Of a stretch of 64,000 bases of DNA, positions 38,671 through 47,102 are shown in pieces; the stretch's first letter is position 1; the number at the start of each line of letters is the position of its first letter. The DNA comes from Pelagivirga sediminicola (GTDB lineage Bacteria > Pseudomonadota > Alphaproteobacteria > Rhodobacterales > Rhodobacteraceae), in assembly GCF_003072125.1 (NCBI RefSeq), contig NZ_QCYH01000001.1, positions 62,001 through 126,000 on the forward strand, given 5' to 3'. The translations under genes and the position numbers were made by a program. The notes beneath the pieces are model-generated. The model had not been told where the DNA came from. It saw only the letters and a list, made by a program, of their open reading frames with translations, and made no database searches.

Positions 38671-39606
38671 TCAGCCTTTGGCTGCGATGGCATCGGCCAC
38701 CGCCAGCACGTTCTGCGCCATCCGCTCGGAAGCCGCGTCGATCAGGCGGCCATCGAGGTTCGCGGCGCCCTTGCCCTGCTTTTCCGCCTCGCGCAGCGCT
38801 TCGATGATGCGGCGCGCGCGGGTGACTTCCTCCTCGGGAGGCGAGAACATATCGTTCGCCAGCTTGATCTGGCTGGGGTGGATCGCCCATTTGCCCTCGA
38901 TCCCCAGCGCCGCGGCGCGTTTTGCCGATGCGACATAGGCGTCCGGATCGCTGAAATCGCCGAACGGGCCGTCGATGGCGCGCAGGCCATAGGCACGGCA
39001 GGCGCCGTTCATGCGCGAGATGGCGTAATGCCACTGATCGCCCGGATAATCGGGGTTCAGGCCGCCGATGACGACGGTGCGCGCGCGGGTGAAGGCGGCG
39101 TAGTCGCCGACGCCGAAATGCATCGCCTCAAGGCGGCCGGGGGCGGCGGCGATCGCCTCGACATTTGCCATTCCGAGAGCGGTTTCGATCAGGGCCTCAA
39201 GGCCGATCTGATGCTTGAAACCCTTGGCGACCTCGATCTGGCTGAGCATCGTCTCGACGCAGTACAGATCGCCCGGAACGCCGACCTTGGGCACCAGGAT
39301 GGTGTGCAGGTGCTGGCCGGCCTGCTCGACCACGTCGACCACGTCGCGATACATGTAATGCGTGTCCAGCCCGTTGATCCGGACCGACATCGTCTTGCCC
39401 TTCCAGTCGATATCGTTCAGCGCCTGGATGATGTTCTTGCGCGCCTGCTCCTTGTCGGAGGGCGATACGGCGTCTTCCAGATCGAGAAAGATGTAATCGA
39501 CATCGCTGTTGGCAGCCTTCTCGAACATCTCGGTGTTCGAGCCGGGCACGGCCAGTTCGGACCGCTGAAGACGCTGCTTTTTCAGCGGGTGAAGTGTATA
39601 GCTCAT
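38671..39606 (-). CDS. mcl: Malyl-CoA lyase (HpcH/HpaI/CitE superfamily)
   Basis: Cleaves malyl-CoA to acetyl-CoA and glyoxylate, the last step of the serine cycle; in Rhodobacteraceae the same enzyme can serve the ethylmalonyl-CoA pathway as beta-methylmalyl-CoA lyase. The 311-residue protein starts [19 protein letters not shown], has the metal-binding region [13 protein letters not shown] and [15 protein letters not shown], and the CoA contact KWAIHPSQI. It opens the mcl-mtkA-mtkB operon. A palindromic candidate operator lies about 114 bases upstream of its ATG. Confidence 0.92.
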   Translation of the reverse strand: MSYTLHPLKKQRLQRSELAVPGSNTEMFEKAANSDVDYIFLDLEDAVSPSDKEQARKNIIQALNDIDWKGKTMSVRINGLDTHYMYRDVVDVVEQAGQHLHTILVPKVGVPGDLYCVETMLSQIEVAKGFKHQIGLEALIETALGMANVEAIAAAPGRLEAMHFGVGDYAAFTRARTVVIGGLNPDYPGDQWHYAISRMNGACRAYGLRAIDGPFGDFSDPDAYVASAKRAAALGIEGKWAIHPSQIKLANDMFSPPEEEVTRARRIIEALREAEKQGKGAANLDGRLIDAASERMAQNVLAVADAIAAKG

Positions 39607-39719
39607 GTCGATTTCCTCCCTTGGAATAAAGTGTTGCCCTGAAGGTGCGGCATTGACCGCCGCCGCAACACTTTCGCATGGGTAGCAAAGGCGGATCAGG
39701 GTTGGGGTGGGGCCGCGAA

Positions 39720-39739
39720 CGGGTAGGCGGGGCTACCCG
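39720..39739 (-). promoter_or_regulatory. Palindromic operator candidate upstream of mcl
   Basis: CGGGTAG-GCGGGG-CTACCCG, a perfect 7-bp inverted repeat with a 6-base spacer, 114 bases before the mcl start. A half site, GGGTAG, lies at 39680-39685, closer to the gene. An almost identical palindrome precedes sgaA (42098-42118), both preceded by GAA. It may bind the adjacent LuxR-type regulator. Confidence 0.65.
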
Positions 39740-39846
39740 CTGCCCGCGTGATGGTATGCGGCGGGGTGCGCAATGGCCGCAGCGGGGCGCGACGCAAAAT
39801 GCCCCGGCGTTGACCGGGGCATTCGTGGACGGCGGCTCGCTGGCTG

Positions 39847-40818
39847 TCAGACGATTCGATCGGGCGGTGTCTCGCCGCGCAGAAATGCCTCCAGATTGTC
39901 GAGCGCACGGTGGCCCATCGCCGCACGGGTGGCGCCGGTGGCGCTGCCAAGGTGGGGAGCAAGAACAAGATTGCCGTATTTCAAAAAGCGCGGATCCAGC
40001 TTTGGCTCGCCCTGATAGACGTCCAGACCTGCGCCGCCCAAGGGCCCGCTGTCCAGCGCCTGGAAAAGCGCATCTTCGTCCACCACATCGCCGCGGGCGG
40101 TGTTGATCAGGATCGCACCGGGCTTCATCGCGGCCAGTATGTCGGTGTCGATCAGATGGCGGGTGCCTTCGCCGCCCGGACAGTGAAGCGACAGAAAGTC
40201 CGACACTTCAGCTACTTCCGAGACGTTTTTCAACTGAACCGCGCCATAGCGGGCGGCGATGTCCGGGTCCACGCGGCTGCGGTTCTGGAACACGATCTTC
40301 ATGCCAAAGCCGTGATGCGCGCGCTGCGCCATGGCCTGTCCGATGCGGCCAAATCCGATGATGCCCAGCGTCGCGCCGGCCACCTTCTTGCCGATCAGGT
40401 GGGTCGGGCGCCAGCCGTCCCAGCGCCCCGCGCGCAGCTCGCGCTCGCCCTCGCCAAGGCGGCGCGCGGCGGCCAGCAGCAGGCCCATCGCCAGATCGGC
40501 GGTGCAATCGGTCAGAACGCCGGGCGTGTTGGTGACGGTGATGCCCGCTGCCTGCGCGGCGTCCGTGTCGATATGGTTGTAGCCGACGCCGTAATTGGCC
40601 AGCAGCCGCACCTTGCCCTTGGCCGCGTCATAGAAATCCGCGGGGATCGCATCCGACACGGTTGGCAGGATGATGTCATATTGCGCCGCGGCGTCCATCC
40701 ATTCGTCCGCGCTCATCGCGGTGTCGGGATCGCGCAGGGTCGCCTTGCACAGATGTGCAAGGCGCTCTTCGGTTTCGCGCGGCCATGCGCGGGTGACGAG
40801 GGCGCGCAACGTGCTCAT
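39847..40818 (-). CDS. hprA: Hydroxypyruvate/glyoxylate reductase
   Basis: NAD(P)H-dependent reduction of hydroxypyruvate to glycerate in the serine cycle. The 323-residue D-2-hydroxyacid dehydrogenase has the substrate motif ANYGVGYNHID, the Rossmann GFGRIGQAMAQ and the active-site region with HLGSATGATR. It starts at 40818, overlapping the sgaA stop (ATGA), so it is co-translated with the aminotransferase that makes its substrate. Family members differ in preference for glyoxylate or hydroxypyruvate; context favours the latter. Confidence 0.88.
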   Translation of the reverse strand: MSTLRALVTRAWPRETEERLAHLCKATLRDPDTAMSADEWMDAAAQYDIILPTVSDAIPADFYDAAKGKVRLLANYGVGYNHIDTDAAQAAGITVTNTPGVLTDCTADLAMGLLLAAARRLGEGERELRAGRWDGWRPTHLIGKKVAGATLGIIGFGRIGQAMAQRAHHGFGMKIVFQNRSRVDPDIAARYGAVQLKNVSEVAEVSDFLSLHCPGGEGTRHLIDTDILAAMKPGAILINTARGDVVDEDALFQALDSGPLGGAGLDVYQGEPKLDPRFLKYGNLVLAPHLGSATGATRAAMGHRALDNLEAFLRGETPPDRIV

Positions 40819-41993
40819 CCTTCCGCCGTGCGGTAATGATCCTGCGCCGCGGCCACGCCCGAGCCAAGCTGGATCTTCGCGCCCGCATCCACCAGCGCCA
40901 TTTCGGCCGCCGAAATCGCGCCGAGCAGCATCACCGGGTTGAGCGAGCCCAGATGCCCGATGCGGAACGCCTTGCCCGCCAGCTTGTTCAGGCCGGTGCC
41001 CAGCGAGGTCTGATACTTGGAATACGCATGCGCGATCACGTCGCGCGCGTCGACCCCCTCGGGCGTGTAGATCGCCGAGACGGTATCTGATTCCCATTCC
41101 GGCCCGCGCGCGACCAGCTCGCAACCGTCCCAGGCCGCGACGGCGCGGCGCACGCCCTCGGCGTGGAAATGATGGCGCTTCCAGATCGTCTCCAGCCCCG
41201 CGTCCAGCATCATGTCCAGCGATGTGCGCAGCCCGCGCAAAAGCTGCGTTGCGGGGGTGTAGGGGAAATATCCTGTGTCGTTCAGCTTGATCATGTCCTC
41301 CCAGCTGAAATAGCAGCGGCTCATCTTGTCGCGGTTCGACGCGTTGGCGGCCAGCGCCTTGTCCGAGACGGCGAGAAATCCAAGACCCGCGGGCAGCATG
41401 AAGCCCTTTTGCGAGCCGGAGACGGCCAGATCGACGCCCCATTTTTCCATCTCGAACTCGATGGAGCCGATCGAGCTGACCCCGTCGACGAAGAGCAGCG
41501 CGGGATGGTTCGCGTCGTCCAGCGCGCGGCGCACGGCGGCGATATCGGACGACACGCCTGTCGCGGTCTCATTGTGGGTGGCGAAAACGGCCTTGATCTT
41601 GTGATCGGTGTCGGCCTTGAGCCGCTTGGCGTATTCGTCCGCCGGCACGCCCTTGCCCCACTCGACCTCGCACAGATCGACTTCGAGGCCCAGCCGCTCG
41701 GCCATGTCGACCCAGAGCAGCGAGAACTGGCCAAAGCGCGACATCAGCACCGTGTCGCCCTCGCTCAGCGTGTTGGTGATGGCCGATTCCCAGGCGCCGG
41801 TGCCGGAGGACGGGAAGATGAAGACGCGGCCATTTTCGAGGCGGAACGCCTTTTTCAGATCGGCCATGAGGCCAAAGGTCAGATCAGCAAAATCGGGCGC
41901 GCGCATGTCCTCCATCGGGATGTTCATGGCGCGGCGCACCTCTTCGGGAACGTTGGTCGGGCCGGGGATGAATAGATGGGATGTGCCGCGCAT
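40815..41993 (-). CDS. sgaA: Serine-glyoxylate aminotransferase
   Basis: PLP enzyme transferring the amino group from L-serine to glyoxylate, giving hydroxypyruvate and glycine. The 392-residue class V aminotransferase has HLFIPGPTNVPEEVR, the PLP-binding FPSSGTGAWESA and VSGSQKGFMLPAG with the Schiff-base lysine (about residue 200). GGAGAG lies five bases before the ATG at 41993. It heads the sgaA-hprA block, with a palindromic operator candidate about 105 bases upstream and the LuxR-type regulator divergent beyond it. Confidence 0.93.
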   Translation of the reverse strand: MRGTSHLFIPGPTNVPEEVRRAMNIPMEDMRAPDFADLTFGLMADLKKAFRLENGRVFIFPSSGTGAWESAITNTLSEGDTVLMSRFGQFSLLWVDMAERLGLEVDLCEVEWGKGVPADEYAKRLKADTDHKIKAVFATHNETATGVSSDIAAVRRALDDANHPALLFVDGVSSIGSIEFEMEKWGVDLAVSGSQKGFMLPAGLGFLAVSDKALAANASNRDKMSRCYFSWEDMIKLNDTGYFPYTPATQLLRGLRTSLDMMLDAGLETIWKRHHFHAEGVRRAVAAWDGCELVARGPEWESDTVSAIYTPEGVDARDVIAHAYSKYQTSLGTGLNKLAGKAFRIGHLGSLNPVMLLGAISAAEMALVDAGAKIQLGSGVAAAQDHYRTAEG

Positions 41994-42097
41994 GATGTCT
42001 CTCCTGATGGGTTTCACCTTGTATGGAAGCGGCGGCACCGGGGCGGAACGCCCGTGCGTATGGCCTTGGCCGACGGCTGGCGGGCCTTGGCGCCGAA

Positions 42098-42118
42098 CGG
42101 GTAGGGCGGCGCTACCCG
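42098..42118 (-). promoter_or_regulatory. Palindromic operator candidate upstream of sgaA
   Basis: CGGGTAG-GGCGGCG-CTACCCG, a perfect 7-bp inverted repeat with a 7-base spacer, 105 bases before sgaA and 124 bases before the divergent regulator. It matches the site upstream of mcl, including the preceding GAA. Position and sharing between two serine-cycle transcripts suggest one regulator binds both. Confidence 0.65.
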
Positions 42119-42241
42119 GTGGGGTGACGATCGGCGCTGCATACGATTGCACACCAAAAAAGCCATGAAAATCAGATGGTTCCTGCGAAAAATCCGACAA
42201 TATGTCGTGACATGTCGCGCGCTATGTGCAGCAATCACCTG

Positions 42242-42868
42242 ATGAACACGCCGGACCCGATCATATCAAACGTCATCGTGGCTGACCGCCAGCTGATTGT
42301 CTGCCAGGGCATCGGATCGCTGGTGGGCCAGATCCCCGATACGTGCCTGGGCCAGTTCGCGACCGATCTGGAGGGGTTGCGACGGCTTTTGACGGCGCAG
42401 GAGGGGCGCGTCATCGTGATACTGGGCGTGCGCCTGTCCGACTGCGATCTGGCGACGGCGCTTGAGATGCTGCGCCGCGAGTTTCCGGCGGCCCTCGTGG
42501 TGGTCGTGGCCGATGATACCGAATTTGCGTTCATCCGCGCCGCCATCAAGGCGGGTGCGAATTCGGTCTGCATGATGGGTCAGATCCTGATCAGCCTGCC
42601 CAAGATACTGGGCAAGCTGGTGGAGGGTCACACCATCGTTCCGACCGAGATCATGCGCCGCCTGACGACCGAGACGAACGACGCGTTGTCGCGGCGCGAG
42701 CATGAAATTCTGGGCCTGCTGGTGAACGGGCTGACGAATTTCCAGATCTCGGCGCGGCTCGGCCTGTCGGAGAACACGGTGAAATATTACCTCAAGGCAA
42801 TTTACCAGAAGCTCGACGTGAATTCGCGTGGGGGCGCCATCGCGAAATACGTTGCGGGCAACTACTGA
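42242..42868 (+). CDS. LuxR/NarL-type regulator with degenerate receiver
   Basis: A 208-residue transcription factor. The C-terminal LuxR-type helix-turn-helix is clear ([27 protein letters not shown]...[11 protein letters not shown], residues about 148-200). The N-terminal part has the receiver fold, but the usual phospho-acceptor strand reads [13 protein letters not shown], with glycine where aspartate is expected, so phosphorylation is unlikely. No start has a good ribosome site; ATG 42242 gives the standard receiver start, and in-frame ATGs at 42224 and 42209 are alternatives. It is divergent from sgaA, so it is the natural candidate regulator of the serine-cycle genes. Confidence 0.82.
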   Translation: MNTPDPIISNVIVADRQLIVCQGIGSLVGQIPDTCLGQFATDLEGLRRLLTAQEGRVIVILGVRLSDCDLATALEMLRREFPAALVVVVADDTEFAFIRAAIKAGANSVCMMGQILISLPKILGKLVEGHTIVPTEIMRRLTTETNDALSRREHEILGLLVNGLTNFQISARLGLSENTVKYYLKAIYQKLDVNSRGGAIAKYVAGNY

Positions 42869-42898
42869 CGCAGTGACCGGGCTTTGCTCCGCTCCGCT

Positions 42899-43309
42899 TC
42901 AGGGCGCTGCGGCGCCCTTGGCCGTCGCGGCTTGCGGCGGTTTTTCATTTTCGATGCGGATCTGGGGGCGGCAGCCCCTTGCGTTATAGCGGTTGAGCAG
43001 GCCCTGATTGCGCCGCTGATACGCGCGCGCCTCTTCGGCCGATGCGCCCTTGAGATCCATGAAGAAGAGCGCCGGCGCGAACAGGATCGCCCCCGCGGCC
43101 CCGGCGACGATATTCTGGGTCTGCTTGCTTTGCTTTTCGTCGATCAGGCCGCGCACGGCCGCGGAATTCACGTCGATTTCGCGGCGAAGCTCGGCGCAGC
43201 CGAGGCGCGCGTCGCCGTCCTGGATTTCCTTGATCGGGTTCGGGTCGCGGCCGGCGCAGGCGGTCAGGAACAAAACTGCGGCGAGGCCGAGGGGCAGGCG
43301 AGATGTCAT
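42899..43309 (-). CDS. Hypothetical lipoprotein
   Basis: A 136-residue protein with a lipoprotein signal peptide and lipobox LTAC (Cys near residue 18). The mature part has a hydrophobic segment (IVAGAAGAILFAPALFFMDL, about residues 68-87) and a charged C-terminus ending in an Ala/Pro-rich stretch. I do not recognise the family. AAAGGAT lies about nine bases before the ATG. It lies 95 bases beyond the stop of the RACo-like gene on the same strand; a functional link is not proven. Confidence 0.7.
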   Translation of the reverse strand: MTSRLPLGLAAVLFLTACAGRDPNPIKEIQDGDARLGCAELRREIDVNSAAVRGLIDEKQSKQTQNIVAGAAGAILFAPALFFMDLKGASAEEARAYQRRNQGLLNRYNARGCRPQIRIENEKPPQAATAKGAAAP

Positions 43310-43404
43310 GGTGTCATATCCTTTGGGTCAGAACCCGATGAATAGACGCATGAGCGTTTCGATTTCCCTAAGATGTTCGCACTTTGTGCCTTTTGCAGAC
43401 CGGC

Positions 43405-45453
43405 TCAGCCCCGGCGCCTGCGTCGTCGGCCGCCATCCTCGCCGCCGCCGCCCGAGCCGGTATTGAAGTTCGGGCTGGGCAGGGACGTGATCTTGGCCAG
43501 TTCGGGAAACGGCGCGGTCTTGTGCGGGATCGCGTTGGCGGCGACGAAATGTTCTTGGAATTTTGGCTCGATCGCGGTCTCGACCTTGTTGATCTGGCGC
43601 ACCATGCGCTCGATTTCCGCGCGCGCGCCAATGTTGCACAGGGCAATCCGCGCGCCGGTGCCTGCCGCGTTGCCCGCCGATGTCACCTTGTCCAGCGGCG
43701 CGTCCGGGATCATGCCCAGCACCATCGCGTGCAGGTTCGAGATATGCGCGCCGAACGCCCCGGCCAGAACCACGCGGTCCACCTTGTCCACGCCGCGCGC
43801 GTCCATCAGAAGCTGCGCGCCGGCATAAAGCGCCGATTTGGCCAGCTGGATCGCGCGAATGTCGCCTTGGGTGACGGTGATGCGCGGGCCGCCCTCATCG
43901 GTCGAATCGTGGATCAGGTAGCTGTGCGTGCGCCCCTCGGCTACCATGCGCGGCGTGCCCGTCGCCTCGGCCGAGCCCATCAGGCCGTTTTCATCCAGCA
44001 GCCCGGCCATGCGCAATTCGGCGACCGCCTCGATGATGCCGGACCCGCAGATGCCGGTGATGCCGGATGCGCCGACCGCCTCGGCAAAGGCGGGATCGTC
44101 CGACCAAAGATCGCTGCCGATGACGCGGAAGCGCGGCTCCTTCGTGACCGGATCGATGCGGATCGCCTCGATCGCGCCGGGCGCGGCGCGCTGGCCCGAG
44201 GAGATCTGCGCGCCCTCGAAGGCGGGGCCGGTTGGGGACGAGCAGGCCAGCACGCCCTGCTTGTCGCCGAGCAGGATCTCGGCATTGGTGCCGACGTCGA
44301 TGATCAGCACCAGATCGTCCGACTTGCCCGGCTGCTCGGACAGCGCGACGGCGGCGGAATCCGCGCCGACATGGCCCGCGATGCAGGGCAGGATGTAGAT
44401 GCGGGCGCGGGTGTTGATCGCGGTGATGTCCATTTCCGCTGCGTCGATGGAGATGCTGTCCGAGGTGGCCAGCGCAAAGGGCGCCTGGCCCAGCTCGACC
44501 GGATCGATGCCCAGCAGAAGATGGTGCATCACCGGGTTGCAGACAATCACCGTCTCGACGATCAACTCGGGCGCGATGCCCGCATCCTTGGCGATCTCTT
44601 CGGCCAGCGTATTGATCGCCTCGCGCACGGCGCGGGTCATTTCCTTGTCGCCGCCGGGGTTCATCATGGAATAGCTGACGCGGCTCATCAGATCCTCGCC
44701 AAAGCGGATCTGCGGGTTCATGATGCCCGAGGACGCAATGACCTCGCCATTGTGCAGATCGGTCAGATGGGCGGCGATGGTGGTGGAGCCAAGGTCGATG
44801 GCAAGCCCGTAAAGCCCGGCCTCGTGCAGGCCCGGCCAGATCTCCAGCACGCGGGGCACGTCATCGTCATGCGCCTTGTTAAGCGCGACGGTGACCTGCC
44901 ATTTGCCCTTGCGCAGCACCGGTTGCAGCTTGGACAGAAGCGACAGATCGGCGCGGATGCCGGGGATCTCCCACTGCTCGCGCAGGGCGCGTTCCAGACG
45001 CTCGAAATCGCCGGTGGGGATGTGCATGTCCGGCTCGTCCACCTGCACCATGTAAAGGCGCGTGGCCGGGTCCATCTCGATCGCGCGGACGGCGGCGGCC
45101 TTGCGCACGACCTGGCGGTGAACCTGGGATTCGGGCGGCACGTCGATCACCACATCGCGCTGCACGGTGGCCTGACAGCCAAGGCGGCGGCCCTCTTTCA
45201 GACCGCGCTTGTCGTCATAGCGCTGCTCGACCGCGTTCCATTCCGACAGGGCATCGGGCGCCACGGTCACGCCGTGCTTGGAGAATTCGCCATAGCTGGG
45301 CGTGATCTGGCATTTCGAGCAGATGCCGCGCCCGCCACAGACCGAATCCAGATCGACGCCCAGCTGCCGCGCCGCGGTCAGGACGGGCGTTCCGACGGGG
45401 AACCGGCCACGTTTGCCGGACGGGGTGAAGACGACGAGGGGATCGGTGGTCAT
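43405..45453 (-). CDS. RACo-like [2Fe-2S]/ASKHA corrinoid-activation protein
   Basis: A 682-residue protein of the RamA/RACo type that reactivates Co(II) corrinoid proteins of methyltransferase systems by ATP-dependent reduction. The N-terminal ferredoxin domain has cysteines at about residues 39, 45, 48 and 93 (CGGRGICSKC and LGCQA). The middle linker and C-terminal ASKHA domain contain LAIDLGSTTIAAHL, IIDVGTNAEI and GSGIIEAVAEL. The C-terminus ends in an unusual Gly-rich then Arg-rich tail. No corrinoid methyltransferase (MtgB/MttB) gene is in view. The ATG at 45453 was chosen; the longer frame has no supported start. Confidence 0.88.
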   Translation of the reverse strand: MTTDPLVVFTPSGKRGRFPVGTPVLTAARQLGVDLDSVCGGRGICSKCQITPSYGEFSKHGVTVAPDALSEWNAVEQRYDDKRGLKEGRRLGCQATVQRDVVIDVPPESQVHRQVVRKAAAVRAIEMDPATRLYMVQVDEPDMHIPTGDFERLERALREQWEIPGIRADLSLLSKLQPVLRKGKWQVTVALNKAHDDDVPRVLEIWPGLHEAGLYGLAIDLGSTTIAAHLTDLHNGEVIASSGIMNPQIRFGEDLMSRVSYSMMNPGGDKEMTRAVREAINTLAEEIAKDAGIAPELIVETVIVCNPVMHHLLLGIDPVELGQAPFALATSDSISIDAAEMDITAINTRARIYILPCIAGHVGADSAAVALSEQPGKSDDLVLIIDVGTNAEILLGDKQGVLACSSPTGPAFEGAQISSGQRAAPGAIEAIRIDPVTKEPRFRVIGSDLWSDDPAFAEAVGASGITGICGSGIIEAVAELRMAGLLDENGLMGSAEATGTPRMVAEGRTHSYLIHDSTDEGGPRITVTQGDIRAIQLAKSALYAGAQLLMDARGVDKVDRVVLAGAFGAHISNLHAMVLGMIPDAPLDKVTSAGNAAGTGARIALCNIGARAEIERMVRQINKVETAIEPKFQEHFVAANAIPHKTAPFPELAKITSLPSPNFNTGSGGGGEDGGRRRRRRG

Positions 45454-45586
45454 GAGGCTGGTCCAACTTTTGAGGCGAAGGGCGTTCGGCCGGACATTAG
45501 GGGTTTCCGCGCAAAGGGAAAGCCCATGAACGCCGCAAACTTGCCCATGCGCGGCATGCGGCGCCGCGCGGCGCCGTTTCGCGGCG

Positions 45587-46417
45587 TTATTTGCGCCCGG
45601 CGCGCAGCGGCTCGCCATCGGGCAGGGTGATGCCGGCCACCTGGTCGGAAATCGACTCGTTGTTCAGGGGATGCGCCTGCGCCGCATAATCGGCCGGATC
45701 GCGCATCCGCTCCCAGCGGCTGCCGACATGCAACTGAAGCCCCGAGAACTTGGCCTTGTAGCTCATCTTGGCGCTGCCGGGCACCCAATAGCCAAGGTAG
45801 ACATGCGGCAGATCCGTCTCGCGCGCGATCTGGATGTGATCGAGGATGATATAGGTGCCCAGCGACGCGCGCTCGCGGTCGGGATCGAAAAAGGAATAGA
45901 CCATGCTGACCCCGTCATCCAGAACGTCCGTCAGGCAGACCGCAACCAGCGCGCCGGTTTCGCCATCCACATATTCCACGACACGCGTCCGGATCGGCGT
46001 CTCTTCGACCATCGAGGCAAACTCGAACGCGTCCATGTCCGCCATCCCGCCCGAGGCATGGCGGCTTTCCAGATAGCGGCGGAAGAGCGCGTATTGATCC
46101 TCGGTCGCCCAAGGCGATGTTGCGCGCCGCTCCAGCCCGGCATTGCGGCGCAGGGTGCGCTTCTGGCTTTTGGACGGGGTGAAGGCGGCCACGTCGATCC
46201 GCGCCGACAGGCACGCGGCGCAATCGGCGCAGGACGGGCGATACAGCACGTTCTGCGAGCGGCGAAAGCCCTGCTTGGACAGCCCGTCATTGAGCCGCTG
46301 CGCGCCTTCGCCCTGCAGGGCCGTGAACAGCTTGCGCTCCATCCGGCCTGCCAGATAGGGGCATGGCTGTGGCGCGGTCACGTAGAACTGCGGTGCTATG
46401 GTGCTTGTATGTCGCAT
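45587..46417 (-). CDS. bpt: Arginyl/leucyl-tRNA-protein transferase (Bpt)
   Basis: Adds leucine or arginine from charged tRNA to N-terminal Asp/Glu (or oxidised Cys) of proteins, marking them for ClpAP degradation. The 276-residue protein has the family start [16 protein letters not shown], the cysteine motif [12 protein letters not shown] and the GNAT-like core with YVLGYWV-type stretch ([17 protein letters not shown]). ATG 46417 is one codon after a TTG at 46420. Bacterial members are generally called Bpt (or ate in some annotations). Confidence 0.9.
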   Translation of the reverse strand: MRHTSTIAPQFYVTAPQPCPYLAGRMERKLFTALQGEGAQRLNDGLSKQGFRRSQNVLYRPSCADCAACLSARIDVAAFTPSKSQKRTLRRNAGLERRATSPWATEDQYALFRRYLESRHASGGMADMDAFEFASMVEETPIRTRVVEYVDGETGALVAVCLTDVLDDGVSMVYSFFDPDRERASLGTYIILDHIQIARETDLPHVYLGYWVPGSAKMSYKAKFSGLQLHVGSRWERMRDPADYAAQAHPLNNESISDQVAGITLPDGEPLRAGRK

Positions 46418-46445
46418 CAAGGGCCGTCATCTGGTCACTGTTTCC

Positions 46446-46489
46446 CCGAACCTAAAGCGTTTCGAGTTTGACATGCAACATAGGTTCGG
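46446..46489. repeat. Inverted repeat CCGAACCTA...TAGGTTCGG with dispersed motif
   Basis: A perfect 9-bp inverted repeat (CCGAACCTA at 46446-46454, TAGGTTCGG at 46481-46489) with a 26-base interior. The interior begins with the motif CTAAAGCGTTTCG also found at 35191-35203. It lies between bpt and the RDD gene and could act as a repeat element, an operator or a terminator of the RDD gene. Confidence 0.55.
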
Positions 46490-46536
46490 AATGGCGGCCA
46501 ATCCAGTCGCGCGGGGCGCGGACCCGCCTCGGCCGG

Positions 46537-47010
46537 TCAGGCGCGCCGGTTGATGACGGCGGTGCCCAGCACGAAATCGGTCAAGCCTTGCGCGCGCCCG
46601 CTGAGCAGCATCAGCAGCACCGACACGACTTGCGGCAACACGAACGCCATCGAGACCGAATATCCCAGCGTGTGCAGGAGTGCCGTCAGCGGATCCAGCC
46701 GCTCGCCGTCATGGCGCCGGACCTCGACCGCCATCAGCGCCATCCCCCACGTCGCCGAGCCGCGCGCCAGCGTGGCCGCGCGATAGCAAAATCCGACCGT
46801 CAGCATCAGCAGCGGCAGGAAAAAGAACCCGATGCCCAGCGTCAGGATCAGCGCGATCACGCAGAACACCCCGATCAGGACCGAATCGACGATCCAGGCC
46901 AGCAACCTCTTGGTCGGGATGGAATCGTAGAATTCAGGCTGGGCGTCCGGGTCGGGCAGGGCGCTGAGGGGCGGCGTCTGCATGCGTGGGTTGGTGTCGG
47001 TGTAGCTCAT
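46537..47010 (-). CDS. RDD-family membrane protein
   Basis: A 157-residue protein with an N-terminal RDD signature (RLLAWIVDSVLIG, about residue 35) and at least three hydrophobic helices. RDD proteins are small membrane proteins of uncertain, possibly transport-related, function. An arginine-rich turn (EVRRHDGERLDPLTALL) follows the second helix pair as in other members. I start it at ATG 47010, one codon after a TTG at 47013. Confidence 0.82.
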   Translation of the reverse strand: MSYTDTNPRMQTPPLSALPDPDAQPEFYDSIPTKRLLAWIVDSVLIGVFCVIALILTLGIGFFFLPLLMLTVGFCYRAATLARGSATWGMALMAVEVRRHDGERLDPLTALLHTLGYSVSMAFVLPQVVSVLLMLLSGRAQGLTDFVLGTAVINRRA

Positions 47011-47102
47011 CAAAGGGATCTTTCAAACTGCGCCAGTCAGGCAAGGCCGCACCCTTTAAGAAAGGACGCGGCCGTGTCATGTCAACCGCCGGGGGCGGTG
47101 TT

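Noticed and set aside
43384..45630. 748-residue plus-strand open frame opposite the RACo-like gene
   Set aside because: Antisense shadow of a gene with clear ferredoxin and ASKHA motifs. The frame is rich in Asp, Arg and Gly in the pattern of GC-rich shadows.
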